Shown here: in pieces, positions 41,771-49,317 of the stretch
How positions within the stretch are numbered: the stretch's first letter is position 1
Layout of the letters: every line of letters begins with the position of its first letter
Source: an uncultured Lachnoclostridium sp.
GTDB taxonomy: Bacteria; Bacillota; Clostridia; Lachnospirales; Lachnospiraceae
Assembly (NCBI GenBank): GCA_948330435.1
Contig: CAOJBY010000010.1
Span: forward strand, 58,640-122,639
Length of the DNA: 64,000 nt
Direction of reading: 5' to 3'
Made by a program: the position numbers and the translations under genes
The notes under the pieces: generated by a model
What the model saw: the letters and a program-made list of their open reading frames with translations, nothing else
What the model was told of the DNA's origin: nothing
Databases searched by the model: none

Positions 41771-42411
41771 TCTGAACTTAAACTGGCTTCATATTCTTTT
41801 ACCCTACGATAGAATGTATTAGGCTTTAAACCTAAAATTTGCATGGCTTCTTTGCCTTTTATCTTGTTTCCTTTCCATTCTTTGTATACCCTTATAAACT
41901 GATTCTCATTTACTTGTATGGGTTTTCTACCTTTGTATACTCCTTGTTTTTTGGCCTCTGCAATTCCTTCCGACTGCCTTTTTACCCTTTTGTCCATTTC
42001 CTGTTCTGCAAGAGAAGAGTATACCTCTATTAATATCTTGTTAATTAATTCTAGTACCCACTCATTTTGAGCATCTATGTCTATTAATGTGGTTGGTATT
42101 TCTAAAATACGAATAAATATATTTTGCTTTGCATACCATTCTAATTCCTTTCGTATCCCTTCTTTTGTTCTACCTAATCGATCCAATTCCTCTATGATTA
42201 ATTCTATGTGCATCTCTTTTGATGACTTGCGTAAATTCTCTAATATGAGTTTTAAGGTATTATAGTTAGGTCTATCAAATGTCTTTCCCGATTGTTTATC
42301 TATAAAAATGTTTTCTATCAGCATATCATGCCGATATGCCTTTATTGCCTGTATCTGGCGTTCTGGATTCTGTTCATTTGTACTTACCCTTGCATATCCA
42401 TAAGATACCAT
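41767..42411 (-). CDS. Small serine recombinase (resolvase/invertase type)
   Basis: 214 residues. The catalytic domain starts SYGYARVSTNEQNPERQIQA with Ser near residue 10, and continues with the Arg-containing EELDRLGRTKEGI. A C-terminal Hin-type HTH follows (GKEAMQILGLKPNTFYRRVKEY). The start at 42411 follows GGAGG by eight bases. Such enzymes resolve multimers or invert segments. It sits near the right end, opposite the large recombinase, and could resolve element dimers formed in rolling-circle replication. Confidence 0.88.
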   Translation of the reverse strand: MVSYGYARVSTNEQNPERQIQAIKAYRHDMLIENIFIDKQSGKTFDRPNYNTLKLILENLRKSSKEMHIELIIEELDRLGRTKEGIRKELEWYAKQNIFIRILEIPTTLIDIDAQNEWVLELINKILIEVYSSLAEQEMDKRVKRQSEGIAEAKKQGVYKGRKPIQVNENQFIRVYKEWKGNKIKGKEAMQILGLKPNTFYRRVKEYEASLSSE

Positions 42412-42432
42412 TCCTTTTTCCTCCCATTTCAT

Positions 42433-42757
42433 AATTGCCTTTTTGACATACTTTCATTAGACTATACCCTTTTGAAATATTATTCCCTTACCCCTTAAAC
42501 TACCTTGCATCCTTTGCTTTTTTCAAAATTATATTTCAAAATATATTCATACCTTATTGACATGCTTTTTTACTTGCTAAACAAATAGGCCAATACCCTC
42601 TTTTGGATATTGACCTACTATCACTTTACTGTTATTCTATTTTTACAAGCCTATTACCTCATACTCATGCCTTATCCACTTCACCCTCCTGGCCCCTATT
42701 TTTACCCAAATCTCACTCAATAATACCTTATCCCTACCCTGGATTCCTATATGCTCC
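42433..42757. other. Right end of the element, no independent gene
   Basis: AT-rich non-coding end. On the minus strand, 42643-42757 would supply the 3' end of the recombinase gene in the excised circle. Confidence 0.6.
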
Positions 42758-42766
42758 GTGGTATCG
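42758..42766. repeat. attR core, 9-bp direct repeat
   Basis: GTGGTATCG, identical to 30924-30932. The host gene frame resumes here (TGG TAT CGG AAC). Confidence 0.8.
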
Positions 42767-43349
42767 GAACAAAGGCTACGACTTTACAATTACTTCCTCC
42801 ACAGCCTTTGATCACAAATGGATCAACAACCGGAATATCTTCGAAAACATCTCCCGGATTGTGGACGAAATGTTCGGCAATTACTTATCCCGCCCCAATG
42901 TAAAACAGCCCATCTTAACACAGTACTGTGACGGCAGGCGAGTCACCTGTCCCAACTGGATGAGCCAGTGGGGAAGCCAGTATCTGGGGGAACAGGGTTA
43001 TTCCGCCATTGAAATTCTTCGGAATTATTACGGAAGCAGCATTTACATCAATTCAGCAGAAGAAATCTCCGGCGTACCTTATTCCTGGCCCGGTTCTGAC
43101 CTGACCATAGGCTCCCGGGGGCAAAAGGTTCTGCAGATGCAGGAGCAGCTCAATCGAATTGCACAGGCATATCCGGCTCTGCCGGTCATCTCCGAGGACG
43201 GTATCTTTGGCCCTGCCACCCAGGAATCCGTGCGGACCTTTCAATCCATCTTCGGTCTTCCGGCCACAGGTATTGTTGATTATCCTACCTGGTATAAAAT
43301 TTCCGAAATATTTGTAGGCGTATCCCGGATTGGGGAATTGAATCCCTGA
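42758..43349 (+). pseudogene. 3' part of the interrupted SpoIID-like, peptidoglycan-binding gene
   Basis: Last 196 codons or so of the gene begun at 30247. The first part continues the SpoIID-like region (YDFTITSSTAFDHKW, TQYCDGRRVTCPNWMSQWGS, GYSAIEILRNYYG). The SQWGS...IEILRxYY pattern is the SpoIID hallmark. Residues 330-410 of the joined protein form a PG_binding_1 domain (GQKVLQMQEQLNRIAQ, EDGIFGPATQESVRTFQ). Upstream open codons back to 42603 are element DNA and not part of the gene. Without excision no full protein can be made. Confidence 0.88.
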
Positions 43350-43394
43350 AATGCATGCCTTGCACCACGTTCTATTAATCGAACGAAAAGATGA

Positions 43395-43493
43395 GGTGTC
43401 GCAAAATAAGACATCAGCCATTTCCATATCCTGTGTTCGTGAACAGCCGGACACTGGATATCGGAAAAGTCTTCTGTCTTATTTTGCGACACC
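43395..43493. repeat. 99-bp palindrome, dispersed repeat copy R2
   Basis: Perfect 19-bp outer arms GGTGTCGCAAAATAAGACA (43395-43413) and their complement (43475-43493). The inner part is a folded form of the core shared with R1: TTCC-ATATCC-GTGT, then GTTCGTGAACAGCCGGACAC. It lies between convergent genes and may act as a terminator-like hairpin. Confidence 0.85.
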
Positions 43494-43541
43494 CCTTTCT
43501 ATAGCAAGCTTTCTTCCTCGCCAAAAACCTTTCCAACGTTC

Positions 43542-43895
43542 CTACTTCATAAACCGATCAATAGCCGCCGTCAGTTCCTCAATGGACTCGTGATCTCCGC
43601 ATTCCACTGCTTCTACCAGACAGTGCTCAATGTGATCTTTTAAAATCACCTTTGCCGTATTATTAATCGCCGCTTTTACCGCAGAAAGCTGCACCAGAAC
43701 TTCGCTGCAGTCCCGGCCCTCCTCCACCATGCGTTTTACGGATTCCATATGCCCGATAGCCCGGGAAAGGCGGTTTAATACAGCCTTTGTATTCTGGTGG
43801 GTGTGAGTATGGCCGTGGGAATGGCTGTGTCCATGGTCATGCACATGCTCGTAAACAGTTCCATCTTCTGCTATATGCGTATGCTTTTCGCTCAT
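43542..43895 (-). CDS. CsoR/FrmR-family metal-sensing repressor with His-rich N terminus
   Basis: 117 residues. The all-helical DUF156 core begins near residue 36 (KAVLNRLSRAIGHMESVKRMV). The Cys-His-Cys set for Cu(I)-type sensing is present: Cys in RDCSEV, then His and Cys in DHIEHC. The first 33 residues are an unusual extension with about a dozen His (EHVHDHGHSHSHGHTHTH). That extension could buffer or sense Ni, Zn or Co. No metal transporter is adjacent. Promoter at 43936-43964. Confidence 0.9.
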   Translation of the reverse strand: MSEKHTHIAEDGTVYEHVHDHGHSHSHGHTHTHQNTKAVLNRLSRAIGHMESVKRMVEEGRDCSEVLVQLSAVKAAINNTAKVILKDHIEHCLVEAVECGDHESIEELTAAIDRFMK

Positions 43896-43935
43896 CTTCT
43901 TTCACTCGCTTTTCTCTTAAAATATGTTCCGCATA

Positions 43936-43964
43936 AGTATAACACAGCCCCAGAAGAAAGACAA
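43936..43964 (-). promoter_or_regulatory. Promoter of the CsoR-family gene
   Basis: -35 TTGTCT (43964-43959), 17-base spacer, -10 TATACT (43941-43936) on the minus strand, about 40 bases before the start codon. Confidence 0.55.
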
Positions 43965-44017
43965 TCCGCCCCACGGGGATGAAATTTGCATAAGCCCTCT
44001 GCCGCCCGTCTGAATTG

Positions 44018-45517
44018 CTACTTCCCTGCGTTCTCCTCCAAAATCCGTTCCCGCAACACTTCCTCTTTCAAGCCCCCATTTAAAAACACCGCTGCTCTCT
44101 GATATTCCCCCGGAAGCTCTTCTCTCATTGCCTGTCCCGTATCCGGATGCTCCAGAATGCCCGTCAGTAAAATGACCAGCTCCTGCCCTTTCCCGAAAAC
44201 CTTGCAGACGAAATCAATCCCATTTTTCAGGGCACTTGTCAGCTCTTTCTGCTGTTCTTCTTCCCTTTTCCGTTCCATATCTATCCTGTCCCGAAACGCC
44301 CGCAGCCCTTTTGTATTCCTTGCCCGCTCCATGCAGCTTTGTATTGCTTGTGCCAGCCTTTTCTCCCGTCCCTCCTCTTCCGGCTCCAAAAGGCCGTATT
44401 CTTTCCGCACAAGCACGCCCTTTTTCCTGCGTTCCAGACCCTCTATACAGGCTTGCTCCAGGCCCGTTCCCTCTAATTTCCCCTTTTGCTTCAATCCATC
44501 CGTAAAGTATTGCAGACTTTTCGTAAGTCTCTCCTGCTCCCGAAAGTCCTCTGCCATGTGATGCATTTTTTGAAGCAAAAGCCAAACAATGCACAGCCGT
44601 TCATCAAAGGGTAGCCCTGGAAGCTCTCCCGAATGTTCCGCTTCCTCCAAATATTCCCCCATAAGAATCCGTTCCGGATGTATCCGCCGGTTCCATTTTT
44701 CATAAAGTCGGTAATAAAAAGCAAAGGTACGGGCCGTCTCCTCCTCCTGCAGATACTGGCCAAACAAGACCTCCTCCACGGAAAGGCCCAGCCCCTCCAG
44801 AGTAAACAGCATTTCCGACAGATCCTCCCATCCTCTTCCCGTCACAAAGCCTTTCCGCCCCGCTTCCATTACATAGAAGCATTCCGGCCGCAGATCCAGA
44901 AAAGAAAGCACTGCCGGATGAAGCCCCCGAACAAGGGCATACCTCTTCCACACCTCCAGATCCGGCTCAACCTCCATACGCTTTACCCGATCCAGCGTCA
45001 CAGTGTCAAACTCCCGCACTGAGCGATTGTAGGAGGGCGGATTGCCCGCCGCCACAATCACCCATCCCTCAGGCAGCCGGTGACTGCCAAAGGTTTTATA
45101 TTGCAGGAACTGCAGCATGGCAGGCATCAGAGTCTCGGACACACAGTTTATCTCATCCAGAAAAAGAATTCCCTCATGGCAGCCACTCTGTTCTATCTGT
45201 GCATAGACAGAAGCAATAATCTCGCTCATGGTATAGGCTGTTACCGTATATTCTTTCCCCTGAAATTCTCTTTGCCGAAGCACCGGAAGACCAATGGCAC
45301 TTTGCCGGGTGTGATGGGTCATGGTATAAGACACAAGCCCAAGGGAGCATTCCCGGGCAATCTGTTCTACAATAGCCGTTTTCCCGATGCCGGGCGGCCC
45401 GATCAGCAGTACCGGTCTCTGACGCTTCACCGGAATGCAAAAAGTTCCCGTCTCTGTTCTTGCCGTATATGCCTTTACTGTCTTTTTTATTTCTTCTTTT
45501 GCTTCCTGAATATTCAT
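44018..45517 (-). CDS. MoxR-type AAA+ ATPase
   Basis: 499 residues. Walker A GPPGIGKTAIVEQ is near residue 37, Walker B ILFLDEINCVSE near 120, and sensor segment VIVAAGNPPSYNRSVREFD near 155. MoxR ATPases act with VWA-domain partners as chaperones for metal insertion or complex assembly. Such a partner gene ends 51 bases upstream. The second half (residues 280-499) is charged and helical and has no recognised domain. Confidence 0.9.
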   Translation of the reverse strand: MNIQEAKEEIKKTVKAYTARTETGTFCIPVKRQRPVLLIGPPGIGKTAIVEQIARECSLGLVSYTMTHHTRQSAIGLPVLRQREFQGKEYTVTAYTMSEIIASVYAQIEQSGCHEGILFLDEINCVSETLMPAMLQFLQYKTFGSHRLPEGWVIVAAGNPPSYNRSVREFDTVTLDRVKRMEVEPDLEVWKRYALVRGLHPAVLSFLDLRPECFYVMEAGRKGFVTGRGWEDLSEMLFTLEGLGLSVEEVLFGQYLQEEETARTFAFYYRLYEKWNRRIHPERILMGEYLEEAEHSGELPGLPFDERLCIVWLLLQKMHHMAEDFREQERLTKSLQYFTDGLKQKGKLEGTGLEQACIEGLERRKKGVLVRKEYGLLEPEEEGREKRLAQAIQSCMERARNTKGLRAFRDRIDMERKREEEQQKELTSALKNGIDFVCKVFGKGQELVILLTGILEHPDTGQAMREELPGEYQRAAVFLNGGLKEEVLRERILEENAGK

Positions 45518-45568
45518 AAGTCACATTCCCCCTGGGTTACATCAATCATAGCAATCATGCCCGACTCT

Positions 45569-46843
45569 TCACACCGCTTTCAGTATCAGTTTATGAATCC
45601 AATCCGGCATATCAATCGCATCATAGCTCCCCTCCAACATCACAAAATAAACCTCATAATCCGGTTGCTTTTTCGGATACAGGCCGCTGCCGTCCGTAAA
45701 GTACAGCATTCCTTTCAGTTCCCGAAGCTCCCCCTCATTCCGAAGCCGTTCCACATACGCAAAGGCCGGACAAAAATCCGTTCCGCCGCCGCCCTGAATC
45801 TCCAAATCCTCCAGATATTCCTCAAACTGCTCCCTGTTTTCAATTCGATCATCCCTCTGAATCTGATTGTCACACTGAATCAAATGAAGACAAAACTGAC
45901 GGAAGAAAAACTGCTCCTGTTCCAAAACCCCTTTTGTTTCCTCTAGAAAAATGCGTACCAGGTCCCGTTCACAGGAGCCGGAGGTATCAATCACAATGAC
46001 CAGATCGCTGATCTTTCGCTCCTCCCGGTACTCCAAAGGTTCAATCAGCGGCATATTCCCGTAATTGTCCAATCCGTACAGATACCAGGAATACTGAAAC
46101 TCCTCCTGATTCACGCCACGTTCCTCCCGAAAAGAAGAAAAGCTCTGAAGAACCTCCCGGTAATCTCCCCTGTGCCCTGAAACGGGAACCAGTCTTCGGC
46201 TAATCTGTTTTCGTTTGGACGTTCCTGCTTTTCTTTCCCTCTTTTCGGCCTTTTTCCCCAGGATCTCCCATTGCCGCTGCCACCAGGCAGCTATCTCACG
46301 GGAGGACTTCTCTGACATTCCTCCCCGTCCCTCCATGGATTCCCCGTTATCTCCAGCTGCCTGATTTAACCCTTTGCCCTCCGACCTCTGCCGCCAGTTC
46401 TCATGGCTGTCCACATATAACATTTCCGCCCGTCTTTGGGAATTTCCCTCATTCTCCGCTTCTTTTATAAAGGAAAGCGGTCTTCCCCATATCTCTTCCG
46501 CCAGCTTCCAGGCCTCCAAATCAGCGGCCAGTCGGCTCTCCTGTCCCCTATCCGGCTCCTGAGGGTTTCGAAAAAACAAATGTCCCAAAAGGCAGTGGCT
46601 CAGCATATGCAAAATATCTAGGCACAGTCTGTCACTTCCCTCCAGAAACCTTTCCCGAAGCCGGCCCGCATCCAGGTACAATGCCCTGCCGTCCGTCTCA
46701 AACACGCCATCCCTATGAGAAACCTGAATCTCAACCGTTCCCAGAACAACTGCCAGTCCATGTCGGTGCTGATACAGCTGCATTCTTACAAGGTCGATAA
46801 TTTCATATTCTGTTTGAAATTTTTCTTTCTTTAACTTTTCCAT
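45569..46843 (-). CDS. VWA-domain protein with metallopeptidase-like N-terminal domain
   Basis: 424 residues. The N-terminal part resembles the DUF2201 putative metallopeptidase domain, with a zinc-type motif in LDILHMLSHCLLGHLFF (HxxxH). The C-terminal part is a VWA domain with the MIDAS start VIDTSGSCERD near residue 285 and a later GGGGTDFCPAF loop. Such proteins pair with the MoxR ATPase encoded next. The start at 46843 has AAGGAAA six bases upstream; an in-frame codon at 46879 is less likely. Confidence 0.85.
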   Translation of the reverse strand: MEKLKKEKFQTEYEIIDLVRMQLYQHRHGLAVVLGTVEIQVSHRDGVFETDGRALYLDAGRLRERFLEGSDRLCLDILHMLSHCLLGHLFFRNPQEPDRGQESRLAADLEAWKLAEEIWGRPLSFIKEAENEGNSQRRAEMLYVDSHENWRQRSEGKGLNQAAGDNGESMEGRGGMSEKSSREIAAWWQRQWEILGKKAEKRERKAGTSKRKQISRRLVPVSGHRGDYREVLQSFSSFREERGVNQEEFQYSWYLYGLDNYGNMPLIEPLEYREERKISDLVIVIDTSGSCERDLVRIFLEETKGVLEQEQFFFRQFCLHLIQCDNQIQRDDRIENREQFEEYLEDLEIQGGGGTDFCPAFAYVERLRNEGELRELKGMLYFTDGSGLYPKKQPDYEVYFVMLEGSYDAIDMPDWIHKLILKAV

Positions 46844-46904
46844 CTGTTTCCTTAATATGCAAAGCCCACACCATACCAATAAGCTTTTTCATAAAATACC
46901 ACAA

Positions 46905-46958
46905 AGAAAAAGCTGCCGCAACGATACAGGAAATCCACCCTCCTACCTTGCAGCAGCT
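46905..46958 (-). terminator. Terminator after asnS
   Basis: Minus strand stem AGCTGCTGCAA with TTGCGGCAGCT and a TTTTTC tract, 11 bases after the asnS stop. Confidence 0.75.
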
Positions 46959-46968
46959 CAATCGCATA

Positions 46969-48360
46969 TTACAACTCGCAGTTATTCACCGTCCGTGGGA
47001 ACGAAAGCACATCCCGGATATTTGCCATACCCGTAAGGTACATCACGCACCTCTCAAATCCAAGCCCAAACCCGGAATGACGCACAGAACCATATTTCCG
47101 CAGATCCAGATAGAATCCATAGTCCTCTTCCTTAAGTCCAAGCTCCCGCATTCTGCACACCAGCTTCTCATAATCATCCTCTCTCTGGCTCCCCCCAATG
47201 ATCTCCCCGATCCCGGGAACCAGGCAGTCCATAGCCGCCACCGTCTTCCCATCCTCATTCTGCTTCATATAAAAAGCCTTGATCTCCTTGGGATAATCCG
47301 TCACAAACACCGGCCGCTTAAACACTTCCTCCGTCAGATACCGTTCATGCTCCGTCTGCAGATCACAGCCCCAGCTCACCTTATAATCAAACTTATCATT
47401 ATTCTTCTCCAGAATCTCAATGGCTTCCGTATAAGTCACATGACCAAACTCCGAATTCAGCACACCTTTCAGCCGATCCAGAAGCCCCTTATCCACAAAC
47501 TGATTAAAGAAATTCATCTCCTCCGGTGCTTCATCCAGCACATACTGAATCACATACTTCAGCATAGCTTCCGCAATCTCCATATTATCAGCAAGATCCG
47601 CAAAAGCCATCTCCGGCTCAATCATCCAGAACTCCGCCGCATGCCGTGTGGTATTGGAATTCTCCGCCCGGAAAGTCGGCCCAAAGGTATAAATATTCCG
47701 AAACGCACAGGCATACGTCTCCCCGTTGAGCTGCCCACTCACCGTAAGATTCGTCTCCTTGCCAAAGAAATCCTGACTGTAATCCACAGCCCCATCCTCC
47801 ATCAAAGGCGGATTCTTCGGATCCAGGGTCGTCACCCGGAACATCTCCCCGGCACCCTCACAGTCACTTCCCGTAATCAGCGGCGTATGCACATACACAA
47901 ACCCCTGCTCCTGGAAAAACCGATGAATAGCATAGGCAGCCAGCGACCGCACCCGAAACACAGCCTGAAACGTATTCGTCCTCGGCCGCAGATGGGTAAT
48001 GGTACGCAGAAACTCAAAAGAATGTCTCTTCTTCTGCAAAGGATAATCCGGTGCGGAGTCTCCCTCCACAATCACCGTATCCGCCTGAATCTCAAAAGGC
48101 TGCTTCGCCTCCGGTGTAGCCACCAGAGTCCCCTTAACAATCACGGCAGCTCCCACATTCAGCTTCGAGATCTCCGCAAAATTCTCCATAGAATCATGAT
48201 ACACAACCTGCAGCGTATTAAAATAACTCCCATCACTAATCACCAAAAACCCAAAAGCCTTAGACCCCCGGTTACTTCTCACCCAGCCCACAGCCTCAAT
48301 CGTCTTGTCCAAATAAGACTCACTGTTCTTATACAACTCTTTCACCGTAATAAACTTCAT
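46969..48360 (-). CDS. asnS: Asparaginyl-tRNA synthetase
   Basis: Class IIb synthetase of 463 residues that charges tRNA-Asn. The N-terminal OB-fold anticodon-binding domain (TIEAVGWVRSNRGSKAFGFLVI) is followed by the catalytic core: motif 2 GPTFRAENSNTTRHAAEFWMIE and motif 3 GFGLGFERCVMYLTG. The start at 48360 is chosen for its GAGGGG site and typical MKFITVKEL N terminus; the frame is open to 48471. It is transcribed alone from the promoter at 48435-48463. No T-box leader is visible. Confidence 0.97.
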   Translation of the reverse strand: MKFITVKELYKNSESYLDKTIEAVGWVRSNRGSKAFGFLVISDGSYFNTLQVVYHDSMENFAEISKLNVGAAVIVKGTLVATPEAKQPFEIQADTVIVEGDSAPDYPLQKKRHSFEFLRTITHLRPRTNTFQAVFRVRSLAAYAIHRFFQEQGFVYVHTPLITGSDCEGAGEMFRVTTLDPKNPPLMEDGAVDYSQDFFGKETNLTVSGQLNGETYACAFRNIYTFGPTFRAENSNTTRHAAEFWMIEPEMAFADLADNMEIAEAMLKYVIQYVLDEAPEEMNFFNQFVDKGLLDRLKGVLNSEFGHVTYTEAIEILEKNNDKFDYKVSWGCDLQTEHERYLTEEVFKRPVFVTDYPKEIKAFYMKQNEDGKTVAAMDCLVPGIGEIIGGSQREDDYEKLVCRMRELGLKEEDYGFYLDLRKYGSVRHSGFGLGFERCVMYLTGMANIRDVLSFPRTVNNCEL

Positions 48361-48434
48361 AATCTCAGTCCCCTCTGTATCATATTTATCATGCATAACC
48401 ATAAAGCCGCCTGCATTATTTTGCCATTTACGAT

Positions 48435-48463
48435 AGTATAACTCATTTTCCCACCACCTGCAA
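48435..48463 (-). promoter_or_regulatory. Promoter of asnS
   Basis: -35 TTGCAG (48463-48458), 17-base spacer and -10 TATACT (48440-48435) on the minus strand, leaving a leader of about 70 bases. Confidence 0.6.
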
Positions 48464-48509
48464 CCTGGCATTTATGTATTTTTCAGGCCAAAGCACTTCC
48501 CCCGTTACA

Positions 48510-48590
48510 ATTCAGACAGTCAGAAGCAGAGTAAGCAGACAGCCTTACACCCCCACAACCAGGGTCAGCCGCAAAATAAGCCAACCGCCC
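48510..48590. repeat. Degenerate relative of the palindromic repeat family, copy R3
   Basis: GAAGCAGAGTAAGCAGACAG near 48523 matches the arm of R1 (GAAGCAGAGTGGGCAGGCAG), and GCCGCAAAATAAGCC near 48569 matches the outer arm of R2 (GTCGCAAAATAAGAC). The copy looks like a mosaic or decayed remnant. Confidence 0.5.
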
Positions 48591-48651
48591 TAAAAAAACA
48601 TCCAGCGGAAAGCCAAAGGCCTCCCGCCAGAATCACATCCATTCTCTTCAA

Positions 48652-49053
48652 TTACGGATTCGCAGTAGTCCCATTGGCACCGCCATTGGTAGTCGTATCC
48701 CCGTTCCCGGTCACATCATCCACCACATCCTCGGCACCATTGACAACATCATCTACGCCATCCACAATATCATCGCCCAGGTCATCCATAACGCCGTCGC
48801 CATTCACACCATCATTGGTCGTGCCATTCGTAGTCCCGTTTGTCGTACCATTGGTAGTTCCATTGGTAGTCCCATTGTTCGTACCATTGGTAGTCCCGTT
48901 AGTCCCATTCGTAGTCCCGCCATTCGTCGTACCCTCATTCGTCGTGTTGTTCGGTGTATCCGTAGCGTTGTTGTCTGAATTTCCACAGGCCGCCACCACC
49001 AGAATCATCACCAGAAGCAGTGCTCCGGCCGTGTACTTTCTGAACATTTTCAT
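48652..49053 (-). CDS. Repeat-rich lipoprotein
   Basis: 133 residues. The signal peptide ends LLVMILVVAAC, with the lipidated Cys near residue 23. The mature part is almost entirely low-complexity: about ten N-G-T-T units (residues 40-80), then an Asp/Val-rich stretch (DDLGDDIVDGVDDVV) and a short N-G-T tail. The repeat has a 12-base period in DNA, so unit number can change without a frameshift. Probably an extended surface-tethered polypeptide; function unknown. The lipobox and TAA-type end are intact. Confidence 0.8.
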   Translation of the reverse strand: MKMFRKYTAGALLLVMILVVAACGNSDNNATDTPNNTTNEGTTNGGTTNGTNGTTNGTNNGTTNGTTNGTTNGTTNGTTNDGVNGDGVMDDLGDDIVDGVDDVVNGAEDVVDDVTGNGDTTTNGGANGTTANP

Positions 49054-49317
49054 AATAAAAGTCTCCTTTCTTGCTCTTTGCTACCATTATGAGCCATTCA
49101 GATAACTTTTATTCAGAAAAACATGGAACTTTTTTAATTTCTCCATCATTTCCCCAACAAAATTTTACAAATTTCATTGGTACAGTTTAAAGCATCGCAT
49201 AAAATAAAAGAACAGGTTTATGCCTATTTGATTCTTAATATAAATAATATATAAAATTTAAAGGAAAGAAATCTGCCAAAAATGAAAGAGATATCTTTCC
49301 TTTTACTTTTCACTTAT

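Larger units (their letters stand above)
30933..42766. mobile_element. 11.8-kb integrative element inserted in a SpoIID-like gene
   Basis: The element is bounded by GTGGTATCG at both ends and is markedly richer in A+T than the flanks. It carries a large serine recombinase at the left end, a small resolvase-type recombinase at the right end, an HUH Rep, an MNT/HEPN pair, an XRE regulator, two large exported proteins and small genes. No capsid, tail, terminase, Zot, relaxase or conjugation gene is seen. It is best called an integrative element, probably with rolling-circle replication when excised. Excision would restore the host gene exactly, as with the Bacillus skin and SP-beta elements. Confidence 0.88.

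Noticed and set aside
42603..42757. N-terminal part of the open frame that runs to 43349
   Set aside because: This part is element DNA; the real gene continues from 30923 on the other side of the element.
30933..42766. Inovirus or other complete prophage
   Set aside because: The Rep is inovirus-like, but no Zot-type ATPase, coat protein, terminase or portal gene could be found.
46948..48441. A 497-codon open frame on the plus strand opposite asnS
   Set aside because: Antisense to asnS; composition rich in His, Ile, Arg and Pro and no family match.
48800..48960. CRISPR-like array
   Set aside because: The regular repeats are 12-base units inside a lipoprotein coding sequence, with no unique spacers and no cas gene.
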